Part shown: in pieces, positions 16,932-25,986 of the stretch
How positions within the stretch are numbered: the first letter of the stretch is position 1
Layout of the letters: every line of letters begins with the position of its first letter
Source of the DNA: Cellvibrionales bacterium UBA1854
GTDB taxonomy: Bacteria; Pseudomonadota; Gammaproteobacteria; Pseudomonadales; Porticoccaceae
Direction: 5' to 3'
Length of the DNA stretch: 26,742 nucleotides
NCBI GenBank assembly: GCA_002338445.1
Contig: DDII01000080.1
Location: forward strand, 21,705 to 48,446
Notes under the pieces: generated by a model
Databases searched by the model: none
What the model saw: only the letters and a program-made list of their open reading frames with translations
What the model was told of the DNA's origin: nothing
Translations under genes and position numbers: made by a program

Positions 16932-17861
16932 ATGCTGTCTCGTGTGGCGGAGAGATTGTTTTGGACAGCAAGGTACCTTGAGAGAGCGGAGAGTTTGTCT
17001 CGAGTGATTAAGACTCTCTCCCGATTAAGAATGGATGTCCCCAGGGGAACTGAACTTCCTTGGACTACCTTACTCGCCATTTTGGGAAATCATTCGGAAT
17101 ATCGAGCTTCTGGCAAGGCTGCGACAGAGACTAACATCATGAAATTTATGATCTCCGAAATTGAAACTCCAACTAGTATTCTTTTTTCAGTGAATTCAGC
17201 GAGAGAAAATGCTCGGACAACCCGAGGAGTTTTGCCGACAGAGGTATGGGAATGCCTCAATGAGCTTTACCTCTTCTGCAAAGATAATGCTGACAGATCA
17301 GTGGCACGAAAAAATCGTTTTAAATTTTTAAATGAATTGGAAAGACGATGTCAGTTGCTTAATGGCTTGATGATGCTCATTCAGAGGAGAGATCATGGAT
17401 ACAGGTTCATTACTTTAGGGCACCTTATAGAGCGGATTGATTTTACTTTGCGAGTCATAAATACTCTATCGAGTGCGATAACTGAGAGAATTGAAAGCAA
17501 ACCCGCTTTTGACTCATTGATTTGGGCAAGCTTGTTGGAGAGTCTTGCAGCTAGAGGTAGCTATCGGAGATCATACGGCCCTCTGATAGAGCCTGATGCT
17601 GCTATAAGTTTTTTAGTTTTGGAACCACAGCTTCCTCGTTCTGTAGCTTTTTGTGTAAGAAACATCAAAAAAGCTTACAGACCGATGAAAAAAAAAGCTG
17701 CCGTTATGCCGAGTATAGATATGCTTGAGCAGTTGCTTGTAAAATTTAATGCGTTTGATATGTCGGATGCAGCAATTCGCGAAGCTCTGGAGCAAGTGCG
17801 TCTTACCGCCTCTTCGATCAGCGATATATCTACAAAAACGTGGTTTATGTCGGAATCTTAA
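16932..17861 (+). CDS. Alpha-E domain protein
   Basis: The 309-residue, almost entirely helical protein starts MLSRVAERLFWTARYLERAE, the signature beginning of the alpha-E family (DUF403, COG2307). Further conserved pieces are ENARTTRG (about 92-99), LERRCQLLNGL (137-147) and LGHLIERIDFTLRVI (163-177). It has no known catalytic motif and is thought to work with the ATP-grasp protein encoded just upstream, two bases away. Its stop TAA overlaps the ATG of the following metallopeptidase gene by one base, so all three genes form one coupled operon. The family assignment is firm; the biochemical role is not established as far as I know. Confidence 0.92.
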   Translation: MLSRVAERLFWTARYLERAESLSRVIKTLSRLRMDVPRGTELPWTTLLAILGNHSEYRASGKAATETNIMKFMISEIETPTSILFSVNSARENARTTRGVLPTEVWECLNELYLFCKDNADRSVARKNRFKFLNELERRCQLLNGLMMLIQRRDHGYRFITLGHLIERIDFTLRVINTLSSAITERIESKPAFDSLIWASLLESLAARGSYRRSYGPLIEPDAAISFLVLEPQLPRSVAFCVRNIKKAYRPMKKKAAVMPSIDMLEQLLVKFNAFDMSDAAIREALEQVRLTASSISDISTKTWFMSES

Positions 17862-18907
17862 TGAAGAGATTTTTTTGTCAGTGCGGGCAGGAAGTGTTTT
17901 TCGAAAACAAATACTGCAGCAACTGTACTCAATCTTTGGGGTTTGATGTCAAAAGTCTTGATCTTATCACCATAGAGCCAATTGACAGCTCCCTCTTCGT
18001 CGACCCTGATGGCCGGCATTTCCGGTTATGTGGTAACGAGATCGATTTTGATGTGTGTAATTGGCTTGTTCCTCATGAGTCTGCCCAAAGGCTATGTTTT
18101 GCATGCCAATTTAATCGAACCATTCCAAATCAAAAGGTTATTGATGTAAATCCGCCGATCAATTATTTTCGTTGGTATCGGTTGGAGGATGCAAAGAAGC
18201 GAGTGATGCACACATTACTTAGCATTGGTGTAAACGTCAACAACGGTTGGAGTGATAAGGAGTCTGGTCTGCTCTTTGATTTTCTTGAGAGCGAGAGCAA
18301 TGGGGGTTCAGAGACAACTAAAGTAAATACTGGTTATGCCGGAGGCATCATCACCATCAATTCGCTAGAGGCCGATGATGTCGCGCGGACACAAGCAAGA
18401 ACTCATTTAAAAGAAAGGCAGCGCACTATTCTGGGACACTTTAGACATGAGCTGGCTCATTATCTGTGGGATAAATATTTTAATGAACTACCAATGTCTA
18501 GGTATTTCTCGGACTTCTTCGGGGAAGAAAAGTGCGACTATCGTGAAAGTCTTGATATCTATTATGAGAACGGGCCGCCAAAAAATTGGCCTGAAAATTA
18601 CATTAGTGCTTATGCCAGTGCTCACCCATCAGAGGATTGGGCTGAAACCTTCAACCACTATCTTCTCATATTTGAATGTTTAGATACTGCGCAACACATA
18701 GGAATGTCTAATACCTCTCCGCAGGGATTGAGATCGGAGGAACTCATAGATGCATGGAGAGAGTTAGCTGTAAAGCTTAACCAAGTGAACCGGTCTATTG
18801 GGCTCAGTGATGCTTATCCGTTTGTCATCACGGGACAGATTGAGGTAAAGCTCAACTATGTCGCTTCTATCATTAGTGAATTTCGTGACGCGCAAATAAA
18901 AAAATAA
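17861..18907 (+). CDS. Zinc-ribbon metallopeptidase of the Peptidase_Mx type
   Basis: The 348-residue protein starts with a zinc ribbon (Cys6-x-Cys8, Cys19-xx-Cys22), has a second Cys pair (Cys79-xx-Cys82), and carries the metallopeptidase motif HFRHELAH (His196, Glu197, His200) followed by YLWDKYF. The later SEDWAETFNHYL segment probably supplies the third zinc ligand. This matches the putative zinc-binding metallopeptidase family often found beside ATP-grasp/alpha-E genes. The ATG at 17861 was chosen over an upstream GTG (17840) because it makes a TAATG overlap with the alpha-E gene and begins directly before the zinc ribbon. There is no signal peptide, so it is cytoplasmic. It may process or remove the product of the upstream ligase; that is inference. 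Confidence 0.87.
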   Translation: MKRFFCQCGQEVFFENKYCSNCTQSLGFDVKSLDLITIEPIDSSLFVDPDGRHFRLCGNEIDFDVCNWLVPHESAQRLCFACQFNRTIPNQKVIDVNPPINYFRWYRLEDAKKRVMHTLLSIGVNVNNGWSDKESGLLFDFLESESNGGSETTKVNTGYAGGIITINSLEADDVARTQARTHLKERQRTILGHFRHELAHYLWDKYFNELPMSRYFSDFFGEEKCDYRESLDIYYENGPPKNWPENYISAYASAHPSEDWAETFNHYLLIFECLDTAQHIGMSNTSPQGLRSEELIDAWRELAVKLNQVNRSIGLSDAYPFVITGQIEVKLNYVASIISEFRDAQIKK

Positions 18908-19077
18908 ATTGGCTGCTTCGGGTATACATAACGACATCGGTGCTAACTGACATCATGATAGTTTTCACCAGTTTATTGGTTTAATTCATATCTTGACCGA
19001 ATATAAGACTTACATCCCACTTCTTTTCGGGTTTTATCTTAAAAGTACTTATATCGGTGAAAAGTAGCTATTTGAAT

Positions 19078-19401
19078 CTAACGCTCTAAATATTTAATTT
19101 TGCCCGAAACACCATTCCATTTCTCATGGTCTGACGATGGGTCTTTTTTCTCAGTGATGTTTGGCCAAATTTCGCTTAATTCTGCATTGATTGCAAGGAA
19201 CTCTTCCTGTCCCTCTGGAATTTCATCCTCAGCAAAGATTGCCTCTATGGGGCATTCAGGCTCGCAAAGGGCGCAGTCGATGCATTCATCAGGGTGAATT
19301 ACCAGAAAATTGGGGCCTTCATAAAAGCAATCTACCGGACAAACTTCCACACAATCGGTATGTTTGCATTTAATACAGTTTTCGCCTACCACAAATGTCA
19401 T
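19078..19401 (-). CDS. fdxA: 7Fe ferredoxin FdxA
   Basis: This 107-residue protein is a [3Fe-4S][4Fe-4S] ferredoxin of the Azotobacter FdI type. Cys9, Cys17 and Cys50 fit the 3Fe cluster, and Cys21, Cys40, Cys43 and Cys46 the 4Fe cluster; Cys12 and Cys25 match the additional free cysteines of FdI. The C-terminal extension rich in acidic residues followed by WNGVSGKIKYLER is usual. It carries electrons in the cytoplasm. The gene follows mutS on the same strand with a gap of about 156 bases, the order known from pseudomonads, and is convergent with the ATP-grasp operon. Confidence 0.95.
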   Translation of the reverse strand: MTFVVGENCIKCKHTDCVEVCPVDCFYEGPNFLVIHPDECIDCALCEPECPIEAIFAEDEIPEGQEEFLAINAELSEIWPNITEKKDPSSDHEKWNGVSGKIKYLER

Positions 19402-19557
19402 CTATACAAACTTCTTTTTTTGTACAAAAATTTTACGCTTTCTTTCATCATAAACTAGCATACTTTTGCTTGAAATATTCAACAGTAGTATAGCAGGAGC
19501 TCAAGTCGATTTAGCATTTTTCTTCTTTTGGAAAGGGGTTTTAAGCACATTGGTATA

Positions 19558-22128
19558 TTATTTCAGCAGATTCTGCAGTTCATAAATTACCTCAAGGGCT
19601 TGTTTTGGAGACAAATGATCGGGATCAATATCGCCTAACTTTGTGAGGATAGCTGTTGCAGCATTGTCCTCTACCGTGTTTGCTTGTGCTACGTTTTTAT
19701 CACCGTCGGATTGACTATACGCAGATGTTGAGTTCACTTTTGTGGATAAGAAGTTGTTCGCGCGGTTAAGCACTCCGAGAGGTATTCCAGCTAATTTCGC
19801 AACTTGTAAGCCATAGCTTTTACTGGCGGGTCCTCCCTTGACAGAATGTAAAAATATCAAGTCATCTTTGAATTCTGTTGCATCTAGGTGGACGTTAAGA
19901 ACACTATCAAGCAAATTTGGAAGTTCGGTCAATTCAAAGTAGTGAGTAGCAAAAAGGGTCAGAGCTTTGATTTGTTGCGCGAGCTGATAAGCACTGGACC
20001 ATGCTATCGCAAGTCCATCGAAAGTACTGGTTCCTCTTCCAACCTCATCCATTAGCACCAAACTTCGATCGGTGGCATTGTTTAGTATATTAGCAGTTTC
20101 AGTCATCTCAACCATGAAGGTTGAACGTCCGCCAGCCAGATCATCAGACGAGCCTATCCGAGTGTATATTCGATCTACGAGTCCGATACGCGCCTTTTTC
20201 GCGGGAACATAGCTTCCAATCTGAGCCAAAAGAACGATTAACGCTGTTTGGCGCATGTAAGTAGATTTACCACCCATATTTGGTCCGGTCACAATCTGCA
20301 TTCGCTGCTTTTGATTTAAAATTAAGTCATTAGCGATGAATGGCGTTTTGAGCGCATTTTCTACCACTGGGTGGCGCCCATCTCTGATATCAATGCCGGT
20401 GGCAACGATTAATTCTGGTTTACAATAATTTAAAGTCTTGGCTCGCTCAGCAAGTGTTGACAAAACGTCCAGCTCGGCTGCTGCAGTCGCACACTCTTTG
20501 AGGACAAGGAGGTTTTTATTAAGAAGTGTCAGCAGTTGTTCATATAGCTGTTTTTCTAGATGGAGAGCTCTGCTTTTTGCGTTTAAAGATCTGTCCTCAA
20601 AAGACTTTAGTTCTGATGTGATGTATCGCTCTGCATTTTTTAAAGTTTGCCTCCGCGTGTAGTCTGCGGGAACTTTGCCACTCTGTCCGCGCGATACTTC
20701 TATGAAATACCCATGTATTCTATTATAGCCAACTTTTAAATTATTTAAATTTAGACGCTTTTTCTCTCGATCTTCCAGTGTGATCAGGAAGTCATTAACA
20801 CTGGTGTTAAAACGCCTTAACTCATCAAGTTGGATGTCATAACCGTCAGCTATTACACCGCCGTCTCTGAGAATGATTGGTGGGTCAGGTGTGATTGCAC
20901 TCTCGAGTAGCGAGAGGACATCAGGTAATGGCTTTAATTTTTTTTTAAAATCGGCTAATGCGTCACTTGTAGTTTCTTTGAGTACGCCCGCTAAATTTGG
21001 TAATGCTGATAGAGCACCTCGAAGTCGCGCTAGATCTCGGGGTTTTGCTGATCGGAGCGCTACTCTTGAAACAATACGCTCCATATCGCCAATTTGTTTG
21101 AGGAGTCTAGGTAACTTGTTGACCATGTTTGTGTCTTTGATTTCTGTAATGCTTGCTTGTCTAGCCTGAAGTGTAGGCAGATGCTGGAGCGGTTGGATTA
21201 TCCAGCGTCTTAACAGTCTACTTGCCATATTCGTAGCACAGTAATCGAGGAGGTGCAGAACCGTGTTCTCTCGACCACCGCTTAAATTTACATCTAATTC
21301 AAGATTTTTGCGACTTGCTATGTCAACAAAAACGTTGTGTCTGTTGTCATCTTGTTGGATTGTGGTAATGTGATTCAGCTTGTCGCGTTGTGTTTTTGTG
21401 GCATATCGAATTAAACATCCTGCTGCTCCCAGAGCCAAAGATAAGTCGTTGCAACCAAAGCCGCTCAGATCCTTGGTATTGAATTGTTTGTTCAGAATCC
21501 TGCGTCCATTATCGATATCGAAGTCAAAAGGTGGTAGTAGTCGGGTAACCGCCGAAGATAAATTCATTTCTTCAGCAACCGTCTCCTCGATTAGCAATTC
21601 CGCTGGGGCGATCCGATGGAGCTCATTGGCTAGATTTTGTAAGCCGGTTATTTCTATTACTTTTAGACATCCCGAGCTCATGTCCAAGGATGCAATTCCA
21701 AATGAGTTACGTTTGCACGCAACAGCTGCCAAAAGACTATCGTTGCAATTGTCTAACAATGCTTCATCAGTGATGGTGCCAGGCGTTAACACGCGGGCAA
21801 CTCTGCGCTCAAGAGGCCCTTTACTAGTTGAAGGGTCACCCACCTGTTCGCAAATCGCCACGGAGATACCAAGTCGAACTAATTTTGCTAGGTAGGTCTC
21901 CGCCGCGTGATATGGGATGCCTGCCATGGGTATCGGATGTCCATTTACCTTGCCACGCGCTGTAAGTGTAATATCTAAAAGTTCGCTGGTTCGTTTGGCA
22001 TCATCGAAAAAGACCTCATAAAAGTCACCCATTCGGTAAAATAGAACATCTTTTGGGTGCTCCGATTTTATTCGAAGATATTGCTGCATCATTGGTGTAT
22101 AACTATTGACTGTAAAATTCTCAAACAT
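19558..22128 (-). CDS. mutS: DNA mismatch repair ATPase MutS
   Basis: MutS recognises base mismatches and small loops and starts methyl-directed repair with MutL. Starting at the ATG 22126-22128 gives 856 residues, and the mismatch-binding Phe-x-Glu falls at Phe36 and Glu38 in GDFYEVF, the same numbers as in E. coli. The Walker A loop GPNMGGKST begins at residue 615, followed by Walker B (VLMDEVGRGTS) and the ATPase signature (FATHYFELTEL). The C-terminal LSPKQALEVIYEL helices resemble the tetramerisation region. A TTG at 22158 would add ten residues and is not favoured, since neither start has a strong ribosome-binding site and the ATG aligns exactly. The gene diverges from pncC; about 120 bases separate them. 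Confidence 0.97.
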   Translation of the reverse strand: MFENFTVNSYTPMMQQYLRIKSEHPKDVLFYRMGDFYEVFFDDAKRTSELLDITLTARGKVNGHPIPMAGIPYHAAETYLAKLVRLGISVAICEQVGDPSTSKGPLERRVARVLTPGTITDEALLDNCNDSLLAAVACKRNSFGIASLDMSSGCLKVIEITGLQNLANELHRIAPAELLIEETVAEEMNLSSAVTRLLPPFDFDIDNGRRILNKQFNTKDLSGFGCNDLSLALGAAGCLIRYATKTQRDKLNHITTIQQDDNRHNVFVDIASRKNLELDVNLSGGRENTVLHLLDYCATNMASRLLRRWIIQPLQHLPTLQARQASITEIKDTNMVNKLPRLLKQIGDMERIVSRVALRSAKPRDLARLRGALSALPNLAGVLKETTSDALADFKKKLKPLPDVLSLLESAITPDPPIILRDGGVIADGYDIQLDELRRFNTSVNDFLITLEDREKKRLNLNNLKVGYNRIHGYFIEVSRGQSGKVPADYTRRQTLKNAERYITSELKSFEDRSLNAKSRALHLEKQLYEQLLTLLNKNLLVLKECATAAAELDVLSTLAERAKTLNYCKPELIVATGIDIRDGRHPVVENALKTPFIANDLILNQKQRMQIVTGPNMGGKSTYMRQTALIVLLAQIGSYVPAKKARIGLVDRIYTRIGSSDDLAGGRSTFMVEMTETANILNNATDRSLVLMDEVGRGTSTFDGLAIAWSSAYQLAQQIKALTLFATHYFELTELPNLLDSVLNVHLDATEFKDDLIFLHSVKGGPASKSYGLQVAKLAGIPLGVLNRANNFLSTKVNSTSAYSQSDGDKNVAQANTVEDNAATAILTKLGDIDPDHLSPKQALEVIYELQNLLK

Positions 22129-22247
22129 TTTATGTAATGATGGTATTTTAAAGTCCAACTTTAGCAGAGTTACGATGTTGATGTATCTCCTGTTACGTGT
22201 AATGTGTGAGATTAGTAATATAGAGCTAAGATTTAGGGGTACATGTT

Positions 22248-22748
22248 TTGAGTTACAATAGTTTTATGCAAAGTTCTTTGTCTACTCTAATCGATGCTTT
22301 CGATCGACGGCTTGTTCTCCGTGGTGAAACAATTACTGTAGTAGAATCGTGTACTGGAGGCGCTTTAGCGAGTGCGCTAACAGGCATAAGCGGGAGCTCA
22401 CAATGGTTTCGTTTGGGACTTGTAACTTATGCAGACCAATTTAAAACGGAATTACTTGGTGTTTCGCAAGAAAGTTTGGAATCTGAGGGCGCCGTAAGTA
22501 GAACAGTGGTTCAAGAAATGGTGAAAGGTGCAATGAAGTTGGCGCGAGCTGACTATGGAATTGCCATTAGCGGAATTGCAGGACCTGGTGGTGGTACACA
22601 GGAGAAGCCTGTTGGTATGGTATGGTTTGGATTTGGATGTAACGGACATGTAGAGGCGGTACGGATGCAATTTTCGGGTGACAGAAATGCCGTAAGAGTT
22701 CAATCCGTTGAATTTTCGTTGCGAAAAATGTTGCAATTAATGGAATGA
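22248..22748 (+). CDS. pncC: CinA C-terminal domain protein, nicotinamide-nucleotide amidohydrolase PncC
   Basis: The 166-residue protein is the stand-alone CinA C-terminal domain. It converts NMN to nicotinate mononucleotide in pyridine nucleotide salvage. Family motifs are VVESCTGG (31-38), LGLVTYAD (56-63) and GIAGPGGGTQEKPVG (109-123). The TTG start at 22248 is taken because AGGGG lies eight bases upstream; the ATG at 22266 would shorten it by six residues and is also possible. It is directly upstream of recA, the arrangement pncC-recA-recX found in many gammaproteobacteria, but the LexA box between them gives recA its own promoter. Confidence 0.92.
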   Translation: MSYNSFMQSSLSTLIDAFDRRLVLRGETITVVESCTGGALASALTGISGSSQWFRLGLVTYADQFKTELLGVSQESLESEGAVSRTVVQEMVKGAMKLARADYGIAISGIAGPGGGTQEKPVGMVWFGFGCNGHVEAVRMQFSGDRNAVRVQSVEFSLRKMLQLME

Positions 22749-22755
22749 TTAACTA

Positions 22756-22771
22756 CTGTATAATCATACAG
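22756..22771 (+). promoter_or_regulatory. LexA (SOS) box of recA
   Basis: The 16-base site CTGTATAATCATACAG has both conserved half-sites (CTG and CAG with ten bases between), the form of the gammaproteobacterial LexA operator. It lies 72 bases before the recA start. It contains TATAAT (22759-22764), a perfect -10 hexamer, so LexA bound here should block polymerase directly. I see no good -35 at 16-18 bases. Confidence 0.88.
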
Positions 22772-22843
22772 TTATTATTTTAAGTATCGGTTTGTAATTT
22801 GGATAAAGCATATTTACTTGAGTAGAGAATTGAGGTAACAGGA

Positions 22844-23869
22844 ATGAATGTGAATAAAGAAAAAGCATTAGAAGTCGCACTTGGGCAGATTGAACGTCAG
22901 TTTGGAAAGGGGACGGTAATGCGTATGGGAGAAAATGATCGGCCGGCAATACCGTCAATTTCTACTGGTTCTCTTGGTCTTGATATTGCACTCGGGATAG
23001 GAGGTTTACCCAAAGGACGTGTTGTTGAAATATATGGTCCTGAATCGTCGGGTAAGACAACACTGACACTCCAGATCATTGCGGAGGCTCAAAAAAGTGG
23101 AGGCACTTGCGCTTTTATTGATGCAGAACATGCATTAGATCCAGCCTATGCTGAAAAATTGGGAGTCGTTGTTGATGATCTTATTGTCTCTCAACCGGAT
23201 ACTGGTGAGCAGGCTTTAGAGGTTACAGATATGCTCGTGAGATCGGGTGCGCTTGATGTTTTGGTTGTCGATTCGGTGGCTGCGTTGACTCCACGAGCAG
23301 AGATAGAGGGTGAAATGGGGGATCATCATGTAGGTCTTCAGGCGCGCTTGATGTCTCAAGCTTTACGCAAACTGACCAGTAACATCAAGAGTGCAAATTG
23401 CCTCGTGATTTTTATTAATCAGATCCGTATGAAAATCGGGGTCATGTTTGGAAGCCCAGAGACTACTACTGGTGGAAATGCTCTAAAATTTTATTCATCT
23501 GTGCGACTTGACATCCGAAGAACCGGAGCGGTTAAAGAGAGTGATGAGATTGTAGGAAACGAAACGCGTGTTAAAGTCGTGAAAAATAAGGTTTCTCCTC
23601 CATTCAAACAAGCGGAATTTCAAATTCTTTATGGGTCTGGTATTAACCACAATGGAGAACTTGTTGATCTTGGAGTAAAGCATAATTTCATAGATAAGTC
23701 AGGTGCATGGTATGCCTTCAGAGGGGAAAAAATTGGCCAGGGTAAAGCTAATGTGTGTAAATTTCTTAATCAAAACAAAGATATAGCGGATGAAATTGAG
23801 AGTTTAATTCGAAACAAAGAGCTTGGTGGACTTAAACCTGTCACGGATGATGTCCTAGCGGCTGAATGA
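22844..23869 (+). CDS. recA: Recombinase RecA
   Basis: RecA forms ATP-dependent filaments on single-stranded DNA, pairs homologous strands, and triggers LexA self-cleavage. The 341-residue protein has Walker A GPESSGKT (65-72, Lys71), catalytic Glu95 in FIDAEHALDP, Walker B LDVLVVDSVAAL, the loop-1/loop-2 regions (MGDHHVGLQARLMSQALRK and IGVMFGSPETTTGGNALKF) and the C-terminal domain. It is about a dozen residues shorter than E. coli RecA, missing part of the acidic tail. The ATG is preceded by GAGG with an acceptable spacer. Expression should be SOS-controlled through the LexA box upstream. Confidence 0.98.
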   Translation: MNVNKEKALEVALGQIERQFGKGTVMRMGENDRPAIPSISTGSLGLDIALGIGGLPKGRVVEIYGPESSGKTTLTLQIIAEAQKSGGTCAFIDAEHALDPAYAEKLGVVVDDLIVSQPDTGEQALEVTDMLVRSGALDVLVVDSVAALTPRAEIEGEMGDHHVGLQARLMSQALRKLTSNIKSANCLVIFINQIRMKIGVMFGSPETTTGGNALKFYSSVRLDIRRTGAVKESDEIVGNETRVKVVKNKVSPPFKQAEFQILYGSGINHNGELVDLGVKHNFIDKSGAWYAFRGEKIGQGKANVCKFLNQNKDIADEIESLIRNKELGGLKPVTDDVLAAE

Positions 23870-23918
23870 TTGTTTTGATTGCCCAGCAAACGTCTTAAAC
23901 ATCAGGCACACAAAAACT

Positions 23919-24419
23919 TTGGCTAGAGATACACGAAATTATCCTATGGATACAGAGCGTCGAGATTTGGTGAAAAATATTCGGCTGAGAGCGCTTAATT
24001 TGTTAGCTTTACGTGAACACACTCGTCAAGAATTACAGATAAAACTTGAAGCTAAATTTCATGATAAGGCTATCATTAGCCAATTACTAGATGAACTGGA
24101 GGCAACGCATATACAAAGTGATGAGCGTTATGCTGAGATGTTTCTTCGCAGTAGAGTGCGAAAGGGGCACGGACCGAACAGAATCAAGGTAGATTTAGAC
24201 AAGAAAGGCGTCACTTCAGAACTATCTCATGCTTTACTGGGCTCGGACAGTGTGGACTGGAGGCGACTAGCGTTGACTGTACTGCAACGAAAATGTGGAG
24301 AAAAACTAGATCTAAGTAAAACAGATATTGCACGCAATGGACGTTTTTTGGCTCAACGAGGATTTTCTACAGAGCAAATTTATCAAGCTTTTAAGGACTA
24401 CAATAATTCCAGACAGTAA
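23919..24419 (+). CDS. recX: Regulatory protein RecX
   Basis: RecX binds and caps RecA filaments and limits their activity. The 166-residue protein has the repeated three-helix RecX units: ALNLLALREHTRQELQIKL, LLDELEATHIQSDERYAEMFLRSRVRKGHGPNRIKVDL and the final RNGRFLAQRGFSTEQIYQAF. It follows recA with a gap of about 50 bases and probably shares its SOS transcript. The start is uncertain: the TTG at 23919 and the ATG at 23946 both lack a clear ribosome-binding site; the second would give 157 residues. In many relatives alaS comes next; here a minus-strand hydrolase follows. Confidence 0.93.
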   Translation: MARDTRNYPMDTERRDLVKNIRLRALNLLALREHTRQELQIKLEAKFHDKAIISQLLDELEATHIQSDERYAEMFLRSRVRKGHGPNRIKVDLDKKGVTSELSHALLGSDSVDWRRLALTVLQRKCGEKLDLSKTDIARNGRFLAQRGFSTEQIYQAFKDYNNSRQ

Positions 24420-24436
24420 TGCGTTTTGCTTGTGGC

Positions 24437-25408
24437 TCACAGGCTCGATTTAAAGATATCCACCAGATAAGACTCTATCCAACTGTTTGCATTGAGGCTT
24501 TCTATGAACCCGCAGTGTCCCCCAAATGTTTGTACATCAATGTTCAGAAAGTTAGTCTTATTTATCTTGGTGATGTCATCGGTAGGGATCACTGGATCAT
24601 CCATTGATGCAATCAGATAAGACGGAACAGGAAGTCCTGATAGCCTATCCTCGACGATTGAGTACGATGAAAAGTACTCATTTGGGGTAGAATAGGGTGT
24701 GAAGCGAGGAATGAAAACTGCATTGAGATCATCGAGAGACTTAGCTTTCTTCAGTTCTTCTCCGAAGTTATATTCGGGGAAAAACATTAATTTTGTTTTC
24801 AGGGAAGCTGACCATTTGCGAAAAAAATAATTTCTATATATAGATGGTGCGAGCCTGATGGCAATCATGGCGTTTATGGGATCTACAGGCGGAGAAATTG
24901 CGGCCACAGCGTTGAGCTTTAATTCATTACCGCGGTCAGTAGCTATCCGCAATGCAAAATTACCGCCGAGCGAGAAACCTGCTATAAACCGTTTCTTATA
25001 CTCAAATTTTTGCAAGAACTGTTTTATTACATCGCTGACTTCCTCGGTCATTGTAGAGTTAAAAATGCCACGATTCATATGATGAGTATTTCCATGATCT
25101 CGAAAATTGAGTCGTAAAACATCGAAACCATGATTTAATAACGTGTTGGCAGTGGTCACTAAATAAGACGACTTGCTTGAGCCCTCCCAACCATGCAGTA
25201 ACACTACGATCGCATTTTGGGAACAGTTACTTTTATCGAACTCACCCAAGAGATATGTTCCATCTGCAGCCCTAAGCACCATGGTTTTGCTACGAAAACG
25301 TTTTAATAGTAATTTAGCCTTTACCTTTCTCGGTCCAAGACTGTTCATTATGCTTTGCAAATGTGGGTTTCTTAGATATTTTGGGGGTAAAAATTTTATA
25401 GATTTCAT
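24437..25408 (-). CDS. YheT-like alpha/beta hydrolase
   Basis: The 323-residue protein begins with the family signature PPKYLRNPHLQSIMNS (8-23) of the YheT/ABHD1-3 hydrolases. The oxyanion motif is LHGWEGSSKSSY (71-82), the nucleophile Ser146 in GFSLGGN (144-150), the acid Asp270/Asp271 in SMDDPVIP, and His298 in GGHCGF. Members are cytoplasmic or membrane-attached esterases; the bacterial substrate is poorly known. It is convergent with recX, with only 17 bases between the two coding ends, and diverges from the next gene. The start ATG leaves the family signature at its usual place. Confidence 0.9.
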   Translation of the reverse strand: MKSIKFLPPKYLRNPHLQSIMNSLGPRKVKAKLLLKRFRSKTMVLRAADGTYLLGEFDKSNCSQNAIVVLLHGWEGSSKSSYLVTTANTLLNHGFDVLRLNFRDHGNTHHMNRGIFNSTMTEEVSDVIKQFLQKFEYKKRFIAGFSLGGNFALRIATDRGNELKLNAVAAISPPVDPINAMIAIRLAPSIYRNYFFRKWSASLKTKLMFFPEYNFGEELKKAKSLDDLNAVFIPRFTPYSTPNEYFSSYSIVEDRLSGLPVPSYLIASMDDPVIPTDDITKINKTNFLNIDVQTFGGHCGFIESLNANSWIESYLVDIFKSSL

Positions 25409-25518
25409 TACTCTTACATTCGCAGTCAGATTAGTGAACGGATTGAGCGTATCTTGGAGGATACCCGAAAAAATTAAATATTTGAGGAGATGGATGTTTT
25501 AAGGCAACATCGTTAATT

Positions 25519-25986
25519 ATGAAAATTTTTTCATCCTGGGTCAAAAAGATTGATAACGTTTTTTGCCATACCCAATGTATATTGCGCAAGAAGACGTTGT
25601 TATTATTTTTTATATCATCGGCGTTTGTTTCCGCAGATGGTGATTACCACTCCTATGCTGAGTTGTCGCTCACAGAAGAGTTGAGATCATTGGATGAATC
25701 TGACTTATCAAGTTTTGGTATTCGCAATAAATGCATCAGGAGAAACGCAATAAGATCAATTCGTTTTCAAGATGATCAGATAGCGATAATCAATGTTGGT
25801 CGAGGGAAAGAAATCGTCCTTTCATTAAGGCGTCCATGTGTCGGGATAAAGCGAAATGGGTTTATCTTCTCCCCCCGGTCTAATAAACTTTGTGAGAAAT
25901 TTGATTACTTTGAAGTAATGGAAACTAATATGATTTGTCAAATTGATTCCATTCAGCCACACATCAGGTTAGAGAATGGGTATTAA
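25519..25986 (+). CDS. Secreted DUF6491-like protein
   Basis: The 155-residue protein has a hydrophobic stretch at 25-39 (KTLLLFFISSAFVSA) that looks like a signal peptide with a 24-residue charged extension, then a small mature domain. The mature part has four cysteines (72, 107, 125, 140), two probable disulfides. Its pattern (IRNKCIRRNAIRSIRF, then LSLRRPCVGIKRNGF, then NKLCEKFDYFEVME) resembles the DUF6491 family of periplasmic proteins of unknown function. No good ribosome-binding site precedes the ATG at 25519 (AAGG is too far), so the true start could differ. The M23 peptidase gene overlaps its last 11 bases, so the two are probably translated together. Confidence 0.7.
   Translation: MKIFSSWVKKIDNVFCHTQCILRKKTLLLFFISSAFVSADGDYHSYAELSLTEELRSLDESDLSSFGIRNKCIRRNAIRSIRFQDDQIAIINVGRGKEIVLSLRRPCVGIKRNGFIFSPRSNKLCEKFDYFEVMETNMICQIDSIQPHIRLENGY

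Noticed and set aside
21380..21895. Long plus-strand frame of 171 codons within mutS
   Set aside because: It is the antisense shadow of mutS, whose domains are intact through this region.
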